The notes under the pieces were generated by a model that was given only the letters and a program-made list of their open reading frames with translations, was not told where the DNA came from and ran no database searches. This document shows positions 1 through 6,442 of a DNA stretch of 7,083 nucleotides, piece by piece (position 1 is the stretch's first letter; each line of letters opens with the position of its first letter). The stretch lies in NCBI GenBank assembly GCA_027730885.1, contig JAQCHM010000174.1, positions 1 to 7,083 on the forward strand, given 5' to 3'. The DNA comes from Actinomycetota bacterium (GTDB lineage: Bacteria > Actinomycetota > Acidimicrobiia > Acidimicrobiales > SZUA-35). The position numbers and the translations under genes were made by a program.

Positions 1-3000
1 GTGGATTCACCGTCTTTGACCTCGGGCACGATGAGCACGACGCGGCCATCGGAACCGACGGTCACGAACGGCTCACGTTCGACGGCCACCCGGTGCTTGG
101 TGCCTCGCAGCCCAGGGTCCCGCTCGACGCGGGAGGACAACGACGCGGCGATCCCGCCTCTGTCGACGATGGACAACTGGGCATCGCGATCGGGGTGACC
201 CTCGATCCGGTATCGGGTGTACCCCACCACTTCGTCGACGGCAGGACCGACCGCCGCGAGCGAACGGAGCGTGCGGTAGCTGAGCCGATCACGGGGGCAG
301 CCAGTGGCAAGCACGTCCTGGATGAGTTCGGCTTGGAGCAGGCTCTCATCCGCCCGCGAGATACCGACAGTCACGGTCTTGGCCTGGTGCTTGATGGCAT
401 CGACCGGACGGGTGAGTTCCTCGATGGCGGCCGTCAGAGCATGCGCCAGATCCTCGACGATCACGCCGGGCGTCCCAACCTTGCCCATCTCCATCTGGTA
501 GCACTCGAACGGGACCACGCCGGTGGCGAAGCGCAGCAACATCGCCAGACGCGAAGCGGTCGAGGCCTCGAGATGACCGTTGTAGGTGCCGGCGCGCAGC
601 AACTCGAAGAAGCGGGCCGAACGAGGCTCGATGTCGCGCCCGAATGACTCGAACCAGGCGTCGCCGGTCTCGCCGACGTAGCGCTCGATGGCCCCGCGTG
701 CCTCTCGCAACGGCCGGGCCGAGGCATCGATGGCCAGAGCCGCTTCGTAGCCGAACAAGTGACCAACGATGGTGGAGAGCACAAACGCCAACAGGGGGTG
801 TACGTCTGGCACGGAGATCACGTCGAGAGCGGCCGAGAATCGATTCTCGCCCTCGGTGGCGATGACGATGGGTGCGGCCTTGTGCGCGCGGAAGATAGCG
901 ACTTCCTTGGCGACGTCGTCGGCATTCGAACCGACGAGCCCCGCGGCGCAAACCAAGATCATGGGTTCTGACGACAAGTCGATATGCTTCTTGTCCTCGG
1001 TGATGTCACACGCGATCGACTTGTAACACAGCTCGCTGAGTTTGATCCGCAGCTCCCGCGCCGCGACCGCGTTCGCCCCGTTGCCGACCATTGCCCAGTA
1101 CCGCCTGCTCGGCGCGTGTCTCCCGGCAGCCGCCGCGATGATCGGCCGCTTGGCCAGCGTCAGGCACATGGCGTTGGGAAGATCTCGCAGCGAACGGAGG
1201 AGCGCCTGACGATCGCCGGCGGCCAGTGAGGCTCCCTCGACCATCGACCCGACCCCGACAGCGAGGAGGAAGCCGGCGGCGATCTGGGCGTAGAAGGCCT
1301 TGGTCGACGCGACGCTCATTTCGACGTCGCGACCGTCGGAGGTGTACAGCACACCATCGGCCTTCTCGACGAGGTCGGAACCTCGCCTGTTCACGATGGC
1401 CAACACGATCGCCCCCCGGCTGCGAACCAGATCGACGGTGCGGTTGGTGTCGGTCGTGGTGCCGGACTGGCTGATGGCGACGATGAGGGTGTCGGACATG
1501 TCGTCGCGCAGTTCGAAGCCCGAGAGCTCGGTGGCGGTGACCTGACGGACCGGGATCTGCGACCCCGCGAGCGCCCACTGGAACGCGGCACTCGCGGCCT
1601 GACCGGCCACCGCGGCCGTGCCCTGGCCGATGATCTCCACCCGACGAATTGCACCCGATCGAATTCTCTCGGCGATCGAGGGCGACATCGTCTCAGGCGG
1701 CAGACGCACTTCGAGCTTGCCGTCGACCTCGATCAGTCGACCGCGCAGGGTCTTGCCGAACGAGAGCGGTGACTCGCTGATCTCCTTCAGGAGGAAGTGG
1801 TCGAAATCACCGCGATCGATGTCACGCGTCGTGACGTCCGGCACCTTCCACTCGGAGTGGGCCACGGGCAGGATCGATCCGTCATAGCTCATCCGGGTGA
1901 CCCCCGAGCGCTCCCCCGCGAGCGCTCCGGTGATGCGGATGACCTGACCTTGGCTCGCCGTCGGATTGTCGGGATCGGCCGGGGTCTCGCCATCCATCCG
2001 GAGATAGACCGTTGCGTCCTCGACGACTCCGTAGGGTTCGGAGGCCACCACGAAACAGTCCTCGGCCAGGCCGACGAACACACCCTGGCCGCTCCCCCGC
2101 AACGCAAGGTGCACGTCGGCTGGAACGTCAGCCGTGCTGATGCCGATGGCCACCGATCCCTCGAACTGGGAGACCGCGCGGCGAACCGCCTCGTCGAGCA
2201 CGTCACCGTCGGCGAGGTAGCGGGACACCAAGGTCGGGATGACCTTTGCATCTGTCGTGATCTCGCCCGCGATCCGGAGGCGCTCGGCCGCGATCAGATC
2301 GGAGAAGTTGTCGACGTCGCCGTTGAGCGTCGCCGTCACGTACGGGCCCGGCTCGTTGCCCAGCTCGTCGCTGTTGACCGGATGGGCATTGGGTTCGGAG
2401 ATGATGCCCACCGAGGCCCACCGGGTGTGCCCCAGGACGGTCGCCTCTGCCTCTTCGTTCACCAAGGCCATCCGCAGGAGCGCATCGGCAGAGATGGCGG
2501 CTCGCATGGCGCGGGTGTTGTCGCCGAGTTCGCCGATCTCTGCTGCGGCTTTGTAGACCAGGGACAAGTGTCCCTCGGGTGTACGTACGGCCCTGTGAGT
2601 GAACAGCGGGTCGGTGAGACGGGGCTCGATCAGTGCACGGACAGCATCGGAGTCGAGATCGAGGCCATGGTTACGGATGAGCACGTGGAGACCAGCGCTG
2701 TCACGACCGCGAACCTCCAGCCGGTCGAGCGCGCTCAGGGCCTGCTGGATGCTGAGGAACGCCGCCATCGCCGAACCGGGCGGGTTCGTACCGACGAGCG
2801 CCGCCACCTCGCGTGCGGTTCGCAGACGGTCGCGCTCGATCGACCAGGCACCATCCTTGGCTCGGATCAGCGCGGCATTGACCGCCTCCAGGTCGGCGAC
2901 ACGTTCGCCCTCGACGTCGAGGTGTTTCTCGATGTCGAGCAGGGCCGCGTTGATCTCCGAAAGCCTTGCCTCGATCCCGGGAACGAGCGCGGGGTCGAGG

Positions 3001-3203
3001 AGCATCGCCGCCAGACCGGCTTCCCCGCGGAGAAGGAGGTCGACCTCGACGAGCTTGCCGGCTGCAGCGGCCAGCGCCCCGGCCTGGATCTCCGCCGGCG
3101 CAGGAATCAGCGCGGCAGCCGCAGCGAGGCCCTGCAGCAGTTGTGCGCTACCAGGGGTTTCGCGCCGTGTCCGGCGACGGATGACTGCGATGATCCCGCA
3201 CAT
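1..3203 (-). CDS. glmS: Expanded GlmS-like glutamine--fructose-6-phosphate aminotransferase, 3' end outside window
   Basis: Predicted to make glucosamine-6-phosphate from fructose-6-phosphate and glutamine in the cytoplasm, the entry step to UDP-GlcNAc. The frame is open from ATG at 3203 to the left edge (1067 codons, no stop). The start is fixed by MCGII, because Cys2 must become the N-terminal nucleophile, and by AAGGGAG ten bases upstream. Glutaminase landmarks are RGRDSAG 165-171, HTRWAS 259-264, NAHP 272-275, NG 294-295 and Asp318. The linker has FLLKEI at 470-475. SIS domain 1 (about 520-660) has SQSGTT 578-583 and VASTKAF 631-637. SIS domain 2 (about 690-830) has Glu724 and His740, the counterparts of E. 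coli Glu488 and His504. AKTVTVG around Lys942 matches the E. coli C-terminal AKSVTVE (Lys603). Unlike normal GlmS (~610 residues), it has about 140 extra residues after MCGII, smaller insertions, about 100 extra residues before Lys942, and over 120 residues after it. The adjacent glmM supports the role; a paralogue with altered substrate is possible. Confidence 0.88.
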   Translation of the reverse strand, partial: MCGIIAVIRRRTRRETPGSAQLLQGLAAAAALIPAPAEIQAGALAAAAGKLVEVDLLLRGEAGLAAMLLDPALVPGIEARLSEINAALLDIEKHLDVEGERVADLEAVNAALIRAKDGAWSIERDRLRTAREVAALVGTNPPGSAMAAFLSIQQALSALDRLEVRGRDSAGLHVLIRNHGLDLDSDAVRALIEPRLTDPLFTHRAVRTPEGHLSLVYKAAAEIGELGDNTRAMRAAISADALLRMALVNEEAEATVLGHTRWASVGIISEPNAHPVNSDELGNEPGPYVTATLNGDVDNFSDLIAAERLRIAGEITTDAKVIPTLVSRYLADGDVLDEAVRRAVSQFEGSVAIGISTADVPADVHLALRGSGQGVFVGLAEDCFVVASEPYGVVEDATVYLRMDGETPADPDNPTASQGQVIRITGALAGERSGVTRMSYDGSILPVAHSEWKVPDVTTRDIDRGDFDHFLLKEISESPLSFGKTLRGRLIEVDGKLEVRLPPETMSPSIAERIRSGAIRRVEIIGQGTAAVAGQAASAAFQWALAGSQIPVRQVTATELSGFELRDDMSDTLIVAISQSGTTTDTNRTVDLVRSRGAIVLAIVNRRGSDLVEKADGVLYTSDGRDVEMSVASTKAFYAQIAAGFLLAVGVGSMVEGASLAAGDRQALLRSLRDLPNAMCLTLAKRPIIAAAAGRHAPSRRYWAMVGNGANAVAARELRIKLSELCYKSIACDITEDKKHIDLSSEPMILVCAAGLVGSNADDVAKEVAIFRAHKAAPIVIATEGENRFSAALDVISVPDVHPLLAFVLSTIVGHLFGYEAALAIDASARPLREARGAIERYVGETGDAWFESFGRDIEPRSARFFELLRAGTYNGHLEASTASRLAMLLRFATGVVPFECYQMEMGKVGTPGVIVEDLAHALTAAIEELTRPVDAIKHQAKTVTVGISRADESLLQAELIQDVLATGCPRDRLSYRTLRSLAAVGPAVDEVVGYTRYRIEGHPDRDAQLSIVDRGGIAASLSSRVERDPGLRGTKHRVAVEREPFVTVGSDGRVVLIVPEVKDGES

Positions 3204-3213
3204 GTGGTGATGG

Positions 3214-3220
3214 CTCCCTT
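3214..3220 (-). promoter_or_regulatory. Shine-Dalgarno site of the glmS-like gene
   Basis: The minus strand reads AAGGGAG, ten bases before the ATG at 3203. It supports that start, which family knowledge also requires because the catalytic cysteine must directly follow the initiator methionine. The gene therefore has its own ribosome entry and is not translationally coupled to glmM, whose stop lies 102 bases upstream. Confidence 0.7.
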
Positions 3221-3249
3221 GGCTTGCGCTCGCCTCGTTCGATCAACTA

Positions 3250-3303
3250 CACGATCGGCACCAGGGCGATCGTGCTGAGGGGTTGGAGCACGTTGACTCG
3301 TGC
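3250..3303 (-). promoter_or_regulatory. Overlapping inverted repeats between glmM and glmS (possible RNA switch or operator)
   Basis: In transcript direction three pairings are visible. GCACG (3303-3299) pairs with CGTGC (3292-3288) over a 6-base loop. CGTGCT (3292-3287) pairs with AGCACG (3276-3271) over a 10-base loop. CACGATCG (3274-3267) pairs perfectly with CGATCGTG (3257-3250) over a 9-base loop. The second pairing shares bases with both others, so the structures exclude one another, as in attenuator-type leaders. No U-tract follows the last stem, so a simple intrinsic terminator is unlikely. The last stem ends 46 bases before the downstream ATG. The repeats are read directly from the sequence; a regulatory role is inference, and a protein-binding palindrome is an alternative. 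Confidence 0.4.
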
Positions 3304-3305
3304 CG

Positions 3306-4676
3306 TCAGTGGCCCAAGAGGTGCTCCGCCGTCGAGACTAGGCGGTTGCACATGGCCTCGGCGGTCGCCGCGATGGGATGTTCTACCATGATCCGCACGA
3401 GGGGCTCGGTGCCCGAAGGCCGCACCAGCACGCGACCCTGCCCGCCCATCTCGGCCTCGACCTCGGAAATGGCGGGCGCCAAACGGGCCGCGATCTGCGG
3501 ATCGCGTGCAGCGAGCCGAACGTTCTTCAAGACCTGGGGCAGGGTGGTCATGGCCGCATCGGACAGATCGGCCAATGAACGGCCCGATCGGAGCACCGAA
3601 TCCACCAACTGCACGCCGGCCAGGACACCGTCCCCAGTGGTCGCCAGATCACGGCAGATGACATGGCCCGATTGCTCACCGCCCAACGAGAACCGCCCAC
3701 CGTTGAGTGCTTCGAGCACATAACGATCGCCGATGCCGGTCTCGACCACAGTGATGTCTGCATCGGCCATGGCCAGGCGGAAACCGAGGTTCGACATGAC
3801 GGTGACGACGACGGTGTCATCGACGAGTCGACCGGTCGATTTCCAGTCTCGGGCCAGAATCGCAAGCACGTGGTCGCCGTCAACGACGCGACCGGAATCG
3901 TCGATCGCGATGAGCCGGTCGGCATCGCCGTCGAAAGCCAGGCCCAACGCTGCGTTCGCCGCGACCACCGACTCGGCCAATCGCTCCGGATGGGTCGAAC
4001 CGAATCCTTCGTTGATGTTGACGCCGTCGGGCCTGGCCCCGATCACCTCGACCGACGCGCCGAGGCGCTCGAAGATGTCAGGCGCCCAGGCGCTCGCGGC
4101 ACCATGGGCACAGTCGAGGACGACCGTCAGCCCGTCGAAACGCCGGCCTTCGGCCGAAGCGACGACGGCGTCAGCCCAGCCGAGCGCCCGGTCCGAAGCG
4201 CGCACCCGACCGATGGCCGCGCCGGTGACCGCGTCCGAATCAGGCGACGCGCCCTCGAGTAGTGCGTGGAACAGCGTCTCGATTCGGTCCTCGACGTCGT
4301 CGGCAAGCTTGTGCCCACCGGGCGCGAAGAACTTGATGCCGTTGTCGGCGAAGGGATTGTGTGAAGCGGAGATCATCGCCGCAGCGACTCCCTCGACGGC
4401 CGAAACCCAGGCCACCGCCGGTGTCGGCACCTCGCCCAGCAACTCGACGTCGACACCCGACGCGGCGTAGCCCGCCACCAGCGCGGCCTCGAGCATGGGA
4501 CCGGACTGTCGAGTGTCCCGCCCGATCAGCACCCGACGGCGGACTCCGGGGTCATCCTGCGGCGGGACCAGCAACGCGGCCGTGGCCCGGGCAAGCGCCA
4601 AGGCCACGTCGGGTGTCAGTTCGTGGTTGGCCTCGCCTCGGACCCCATCGGTCCCGAATCGCGGACGCTCGGGCAT
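3306..4676 (-). CDS. glmM: Phosphoglucosamine mutase GlmM
   Basis: Interconverts glucosamine-6-phosphate and glucosamine-1-phosphate in the cytoplasm, the step between GlmS and GlmU towards UDP-GlcNAc and peptidoglycan. The 456-residue product has the usual family length and all four landmarks. FGTDGVRG lies at 7-14. ISASHNP at 102-108 carries Ser105 as the phosphorylated serine. The Mg2+-binding loop DGDADR is at 249-254. GGEQSGH at 332-338 is the sugar-binding loop, and RPSGTEP at 419-425 is the phosphate-binding loop in the C-terminal domain. The ATG at 4676 overlaps the rpsI stop by one base (TGATG), and I see no good Shine-Dalgarno before it, so translation probably depends on reinitiation by ribosomes finishing rpsI. 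The next gene downstream is the GlmS-like gene, so two consecutive pathway steps are neighbours. No truncation or missing catalytic residue is visible. Confidence 0.97.
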   Translation of the reverse strand: MPERPRFGTDGVRGEANHELTPDVALALARATAALLVPPQDDPGVRRRVLIGRDTRQSGPMLEAALVAGYAASGVDVELLGEVPTPAVAWVSAVEGVAAAMISASHNPFADNGIKFFAPGGHKLADDVEDRIETLFHALLEGASPDSDAVTGAAIGRVRASDRALGWADAVVASAEGRRFDGLTVVLDCAHGAASAWAPDIFERLGASVEVIGARPDGVNINEGFGSTHPERLAESVVAANAALGLAFDGDADRLIAIDDSGRVVDGDHVLAILARDWKSTGRLVDDTVVVTVMSNLGFRLAMADADITVVETGIGDRYVLEALNGGRFSLGGEQSGHVICRDLATTGDGVLAGVQLVDSVLRSGRSLADLSDAAMTTLPQVLKNVRLAARDPQIAARLAPAISEVEAEMGGQGRVLVRPSGTEPLVRIMVEHPIAATAEAMCNRLVSTAEHLLGH

Positions 4677-5062
4677 CAGCGCTTGCTGTACTGGGGAGCC
4701 TTTCGGGCCTTCTTGAGGCCGTACTTCTTCGACTCCTTCTTCCGCGGGTCGCGGGTAAGCAGTCCCTCGGCCTTGACGGCGGGCCGAGCGTCGGGGTCAA
4801 CCGTGATGAGCGCACGGGAGATGCCGAGTCGGAACGCGCCGGCCTGACCGGACAGGCCGCCACCATGGAGGGTGACGTCGATGTCGAACGCTTCCTCCTG
4901 GTCGGTGACCCGGAGCGGCTCGGTGATCAGGCGGCGGTGCACCGCTGAGGGGAAATAGTCATCGAACGCTCGGCCGTTGGCCTTGATCTGGCCGGTGCCG
5001 GGGCGGAGACGCACCCGAGCGACGGCTTGCTTGCGGCGACCGGTGGTCTGAATGGCAGTCAT
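4676..5062 (-). CDS. rpsI: Small ribosomal subunit protein S9 (uS9)
   Basis: Component of the 30S subunit head; in the family the C-terminal tail reaches towards the P-site tRNA. The product is 128 residues, normal for S9 without a long N-terminal extension. GRRKQAVARV at 8-17 is the conserved N-terminal block, and the protein ends in a basic tail with KKARKAPQYSKR, the hallmark S9 terminus. I chose the ATG at 5062 over the GTG one codon upstream: GAGGTG (5073-5068) sits five bases before the ATG but only two before the GTG. This ATG overlaps the rplM stop as TGATG, and the rpsI stop in turn overlaps the glmM start the same way. The L13-S9 pairing is near universal in bacteria. Confidence 0.97.
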   Translation of the reverse strand: MTAIQTTGRRKQAVARVRLRPGTGQIKANGRAFDDYFPSAVHRRLITEPLRVTDQEEAFDIDVTLHGGGLSGQAGAFRLGISRALITVDPDARPAVKAEGLLTRDPRKKESKKYGLKKARKAPQYSKR

Positions 5063-5526
5063 CACTTCACCTCACGACGGGCGCCGGGAATGTCGAGAAC
5101 AGTAGGCAACTGGGCGGAATGCGGATGCTCAGGGCCGGCGTAGACCTTGAGCTTGGTGGCCACCTGGCGGCCGAGGCGGTTCTTCGGAAGCATGCCGGTG
5201 ATCGACTTGCGAACCGTGTCGGCCGGACGACGTTCGAGCGACTGTCCGTAGGTGAAGGTCGTGAGGCCGCCCGGGTACCCCGAGTGGCGGTGCACCAGCT
5301 TGGTGTCGGCCTTGGTGCTGGTCTTGTTGGACGTCAGGACGACCTTGGACGCGTTGATCACGATCACGTGGTCGCCCATGTCCATGTGCGGGGCGAAGGT
5401 CGGCTTGTGCTTCCCTCGCAACACACGGGCAACCTCGGTGGCCATGCGACCCAGGGTCATACCCTCGGCGTCGACGACGAACCACTGTCGGTCGATCTCG
5501 GACTTTTTCGGTGTGTACGTCTTCAC
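5062..5526 (-). CDS. rplM: Large ribosomal subunit protein L13 (uL13)
   Basis: An early-assembling 50S protein that binds 23S rRNA. From the GTG at 5526 the product is 154 residues, close to the family norm of about 145. Recognisable blocks are the start MKTYTPK, VVDAEGMTLGR at 17-27, RGKHKPTFAP at 37-46, RHSGYPGG at 80-87, GMLPKNRLGRQ from 111, and LKVYAG near the C-terminus. The frame is open upstream to an ATG at 5568, but the extra 14 residues do not resemble L13, whereas starting at the GTG gives the conserved N-terminus exactly. The Shine-Dalgarno before the GTG is weak (AGCAGG, five bases away). The stop overlaps the rpsI start (TGATG). L13 is the first gene of its operon here, 73 bases after truA, and probably has its own promoter. 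Confidence 0.96.
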   Translation of the reverse strand: MKTYTPKKSEIDRQWFVVDAEGMTLGRMATEVARVLRGKHKPTFAPHMDMGDHVIVINASKVVLTSNKTSTKADTKLVHRHSGYPGGLTTFTYGQSLERRPADTVRKSITGMLPKNRLGRQVATKLKVYAGPEHPHSAQLPTVLDIPGARREVK

Positions 5527-5547
5527 GAAAACCTGCTCTGGAACGTC

Positions 5548-5565
5548 GGGGCACGGCAAGGCCCC
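5548..5565 (-). promoter_or_regulatory. Short hairpin in the rplM leader
   Basis: In transcript direction GGGGC (5565-5561) can pair with GCCCC (5552-5548) around an 8-base loop, 21 bases before the rplM GTG. CCTTGCC occurs twice nearby (5586-5580 and 5561-5555), the second copy running from the hairpin's left arm into its loop. Leaders of ribosomal protein operons are often bound by one of the encoded proteins, and L13 leaders are known in other phyla. Whether this small stem does anything is unproven and it may be chance in GC-rich DNA. Confidence 0.2.
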
Positions 5566-5583
5566 CAAATAGACCGAATGGCA

Positions 5584-5612
5584 AGGATAGGCCGGCGCCT
5601 CACGCGCTCCAA
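5584..5612 (-). promoter_or_regulatory. Candidate promoter for the rplM-rpsI-glmM operon
   Basis: The minus strand has TTGGAG (5612-5607) and TATCCT (5589-5584), separated by exactly 17 bases. The -10 fits the loose actinobacterial TAnnnT pattern and the -35 matches consensus only in TTG. It overlaps the last codons and stop of truA and would start transcription about 50 bases upstream of the rplM GTG. It is weak by sequence; read-through from the rpoA-rplQ-truA message is the alternative. Confidence 0.25.
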
Positions 5613-6430
5613 CCGGGTATCGGTTCTTCGTACTGGACCTCGCACAGATTCAGACCGTGCGGCGGTGCCGGATTCTCGGCCGCGTTGCGGTTGCGGGCAG
5701 TCAGCACACCGAGCAGTTCGCCCGCGGACCGTCTCCCCCGGCCGACAGCCACGTGGAACCCGACGATGCTGCGAACCATCTGATGACAGAACGCGGGGCC
5801 CGCGATCTCGAAGAGCAGGATGCCGCCGCCGAGCGCATCCCATCGGGCACTGTTCACTCGGCGCACGAGGGAGACCTCGGACCCGTCGACCGACTTCGGT
5901 CGCCGACAGAACGACGAGTAGTCGTGTTCCCCGATGAGCGGATCGCAAGCCAAACGCATGGCTCCGAGGTCGAGGGGCTCGGGCACCCACCACGCCGTGC
6001 GAGCCAGGAACGGATCGGGAACGGCAAGGTTGAGGACCGTGTACCGGTACCGCCGACCGGTGGCGGAGAAGCGGGCGGAGAACGTGTCGGGGACCACAGA
6101 ACATTGGCGGGCTACGATCTCAGGCCCGAGACGCGACGTGACGATCCGTCCGATCCGCTCGGGGTCAGCGGTGCGTTCGGGGGCGTCGAACGACAAGACC
6201 TGTCCGGACGAGTGCACCCCCGCGTCGGTTCTGCCCGACATCACGATGTCGGGCACCATCCCGAGGAACGGAGCAAGCACACGTTGCAGTTCGCCGACGA
6301 CGGTACGAACGCCGGTGTTCGGGGCCAAGCCCCGAAAGCCGGTGCCGTCGTAGGAGATATCCAGCCTGATGCGCTTCGTCGGCCCTGGGTCGAGATCGAT
6401 CTCGTCGAAGAGGGTCAAGTCTTCGCGCAC
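5600..6430 (-). CDS. truA: tRNA pseudouridine(38-40) synthase TruA
   Basis: Converts uridines 38-40 in the anticodon stem-loop of many tRNAs to pseudouridine. The 276-residue product is of usual length. YDGTGFRG at 27-34 is the N-terminal family motif, and GRTDAGVHSSGQV holds the catalytic aspartate, Asp69. RRYRYTVLN is the conserved tyrosine block, GEHDYSSFCR lies mid-protein, and FCHQMVRSIVG is the C-terminal-domain motif, followed by PHGLNL. One variation is that the common aromatic after FxG (YGW in E. coli) is replaced in FRGLAPN. The start is the GTG at 6430: it is the first possible start after an in-frame stop, which is itself the rplQ stop, five codons upstream. There is no Shine-Dalgarno (the preceding bases, TTCCTCC, resemble the anti-SD), so it is probably coupled to rplQ; a TTG four codons further in is a less likely start. 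Confidence 0.95.
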   Translation of the reverse strand: MREDLTLFDEIDLDPGPTKRIRLDISYDGTGFRGLAPNTGVRTVVGELQRVLAPFLGMVPDIVMSGRTDAGVHSSGQVLSFDAPERTADPERIGRIVTSRLGPEIVARQCSVVPDTFSARFSATGRRYRYTVLNLAVPDPFLARTAWWVPEPLDLGAMRLACDPLIGEHDYSSFCRRPKSVDGSEVSLVRRVNSARWDALGGGILLFEIAGPAFCHQMVRSIVGFHVAVGRGRRSAGELLGVLTARNRNAAENPAPPHGLNLCEVQYEEPIPGWSA

Positions 6431-6442
6431 TGCACGGAGGAA

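Noticed and set aside
660..730. Apparent loss of the GlmS active-site lysine (ARPLREARG after SIS domain 2 has none)
   Set aside because: The true counterpart lies about 100 residues further on, in AKTVTVG (Lys942), which matches the E. coli C-terminal AKSVTVE.
1..1030. Several 60-200 codon frames on both strands near the left edge suggesting small genes or a broken gene
   Set aside because: The minus-strand GlmS-like frame continues without a stop through the whole stretch and carries Glu724, His740 and Lys942; the others are shadows.
3250..3274. Intrinsic terminator after glmM
   Set aside because: The 8-bp stem is perfect but no U-rich run follows it, and the next gene is a pathway partner on the same strand.
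1797..3278. A 493-codon open frame on the plus strand
   Set aside because: It lies antisense to the GlmS-like gene, whose conserved motifs are unmistakable. The plus-strand translation shows no recognisable domain, and long antisense frames are common in GC-rich coding DNA.
3204..3305. glmS ribozyme/riboswitch
   Set aside because: The 102-base gap is shorter than the known ribozyme, and I could not recognise its core in the gap.
4676..5065. rpsI starting at the GTG at 5065
   Set aside because: The GAGGTG site is only two bases from that GTG but five from the ATG at 5062, which also forms the same TGATG overlap used at the next junction.
5062..5568. Longer rplM starting at the ATG at 5568
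   Set aside because: The extra 14 residues do not match L13, while the GTG at 5526 gives the conserved MKTYTPK start.
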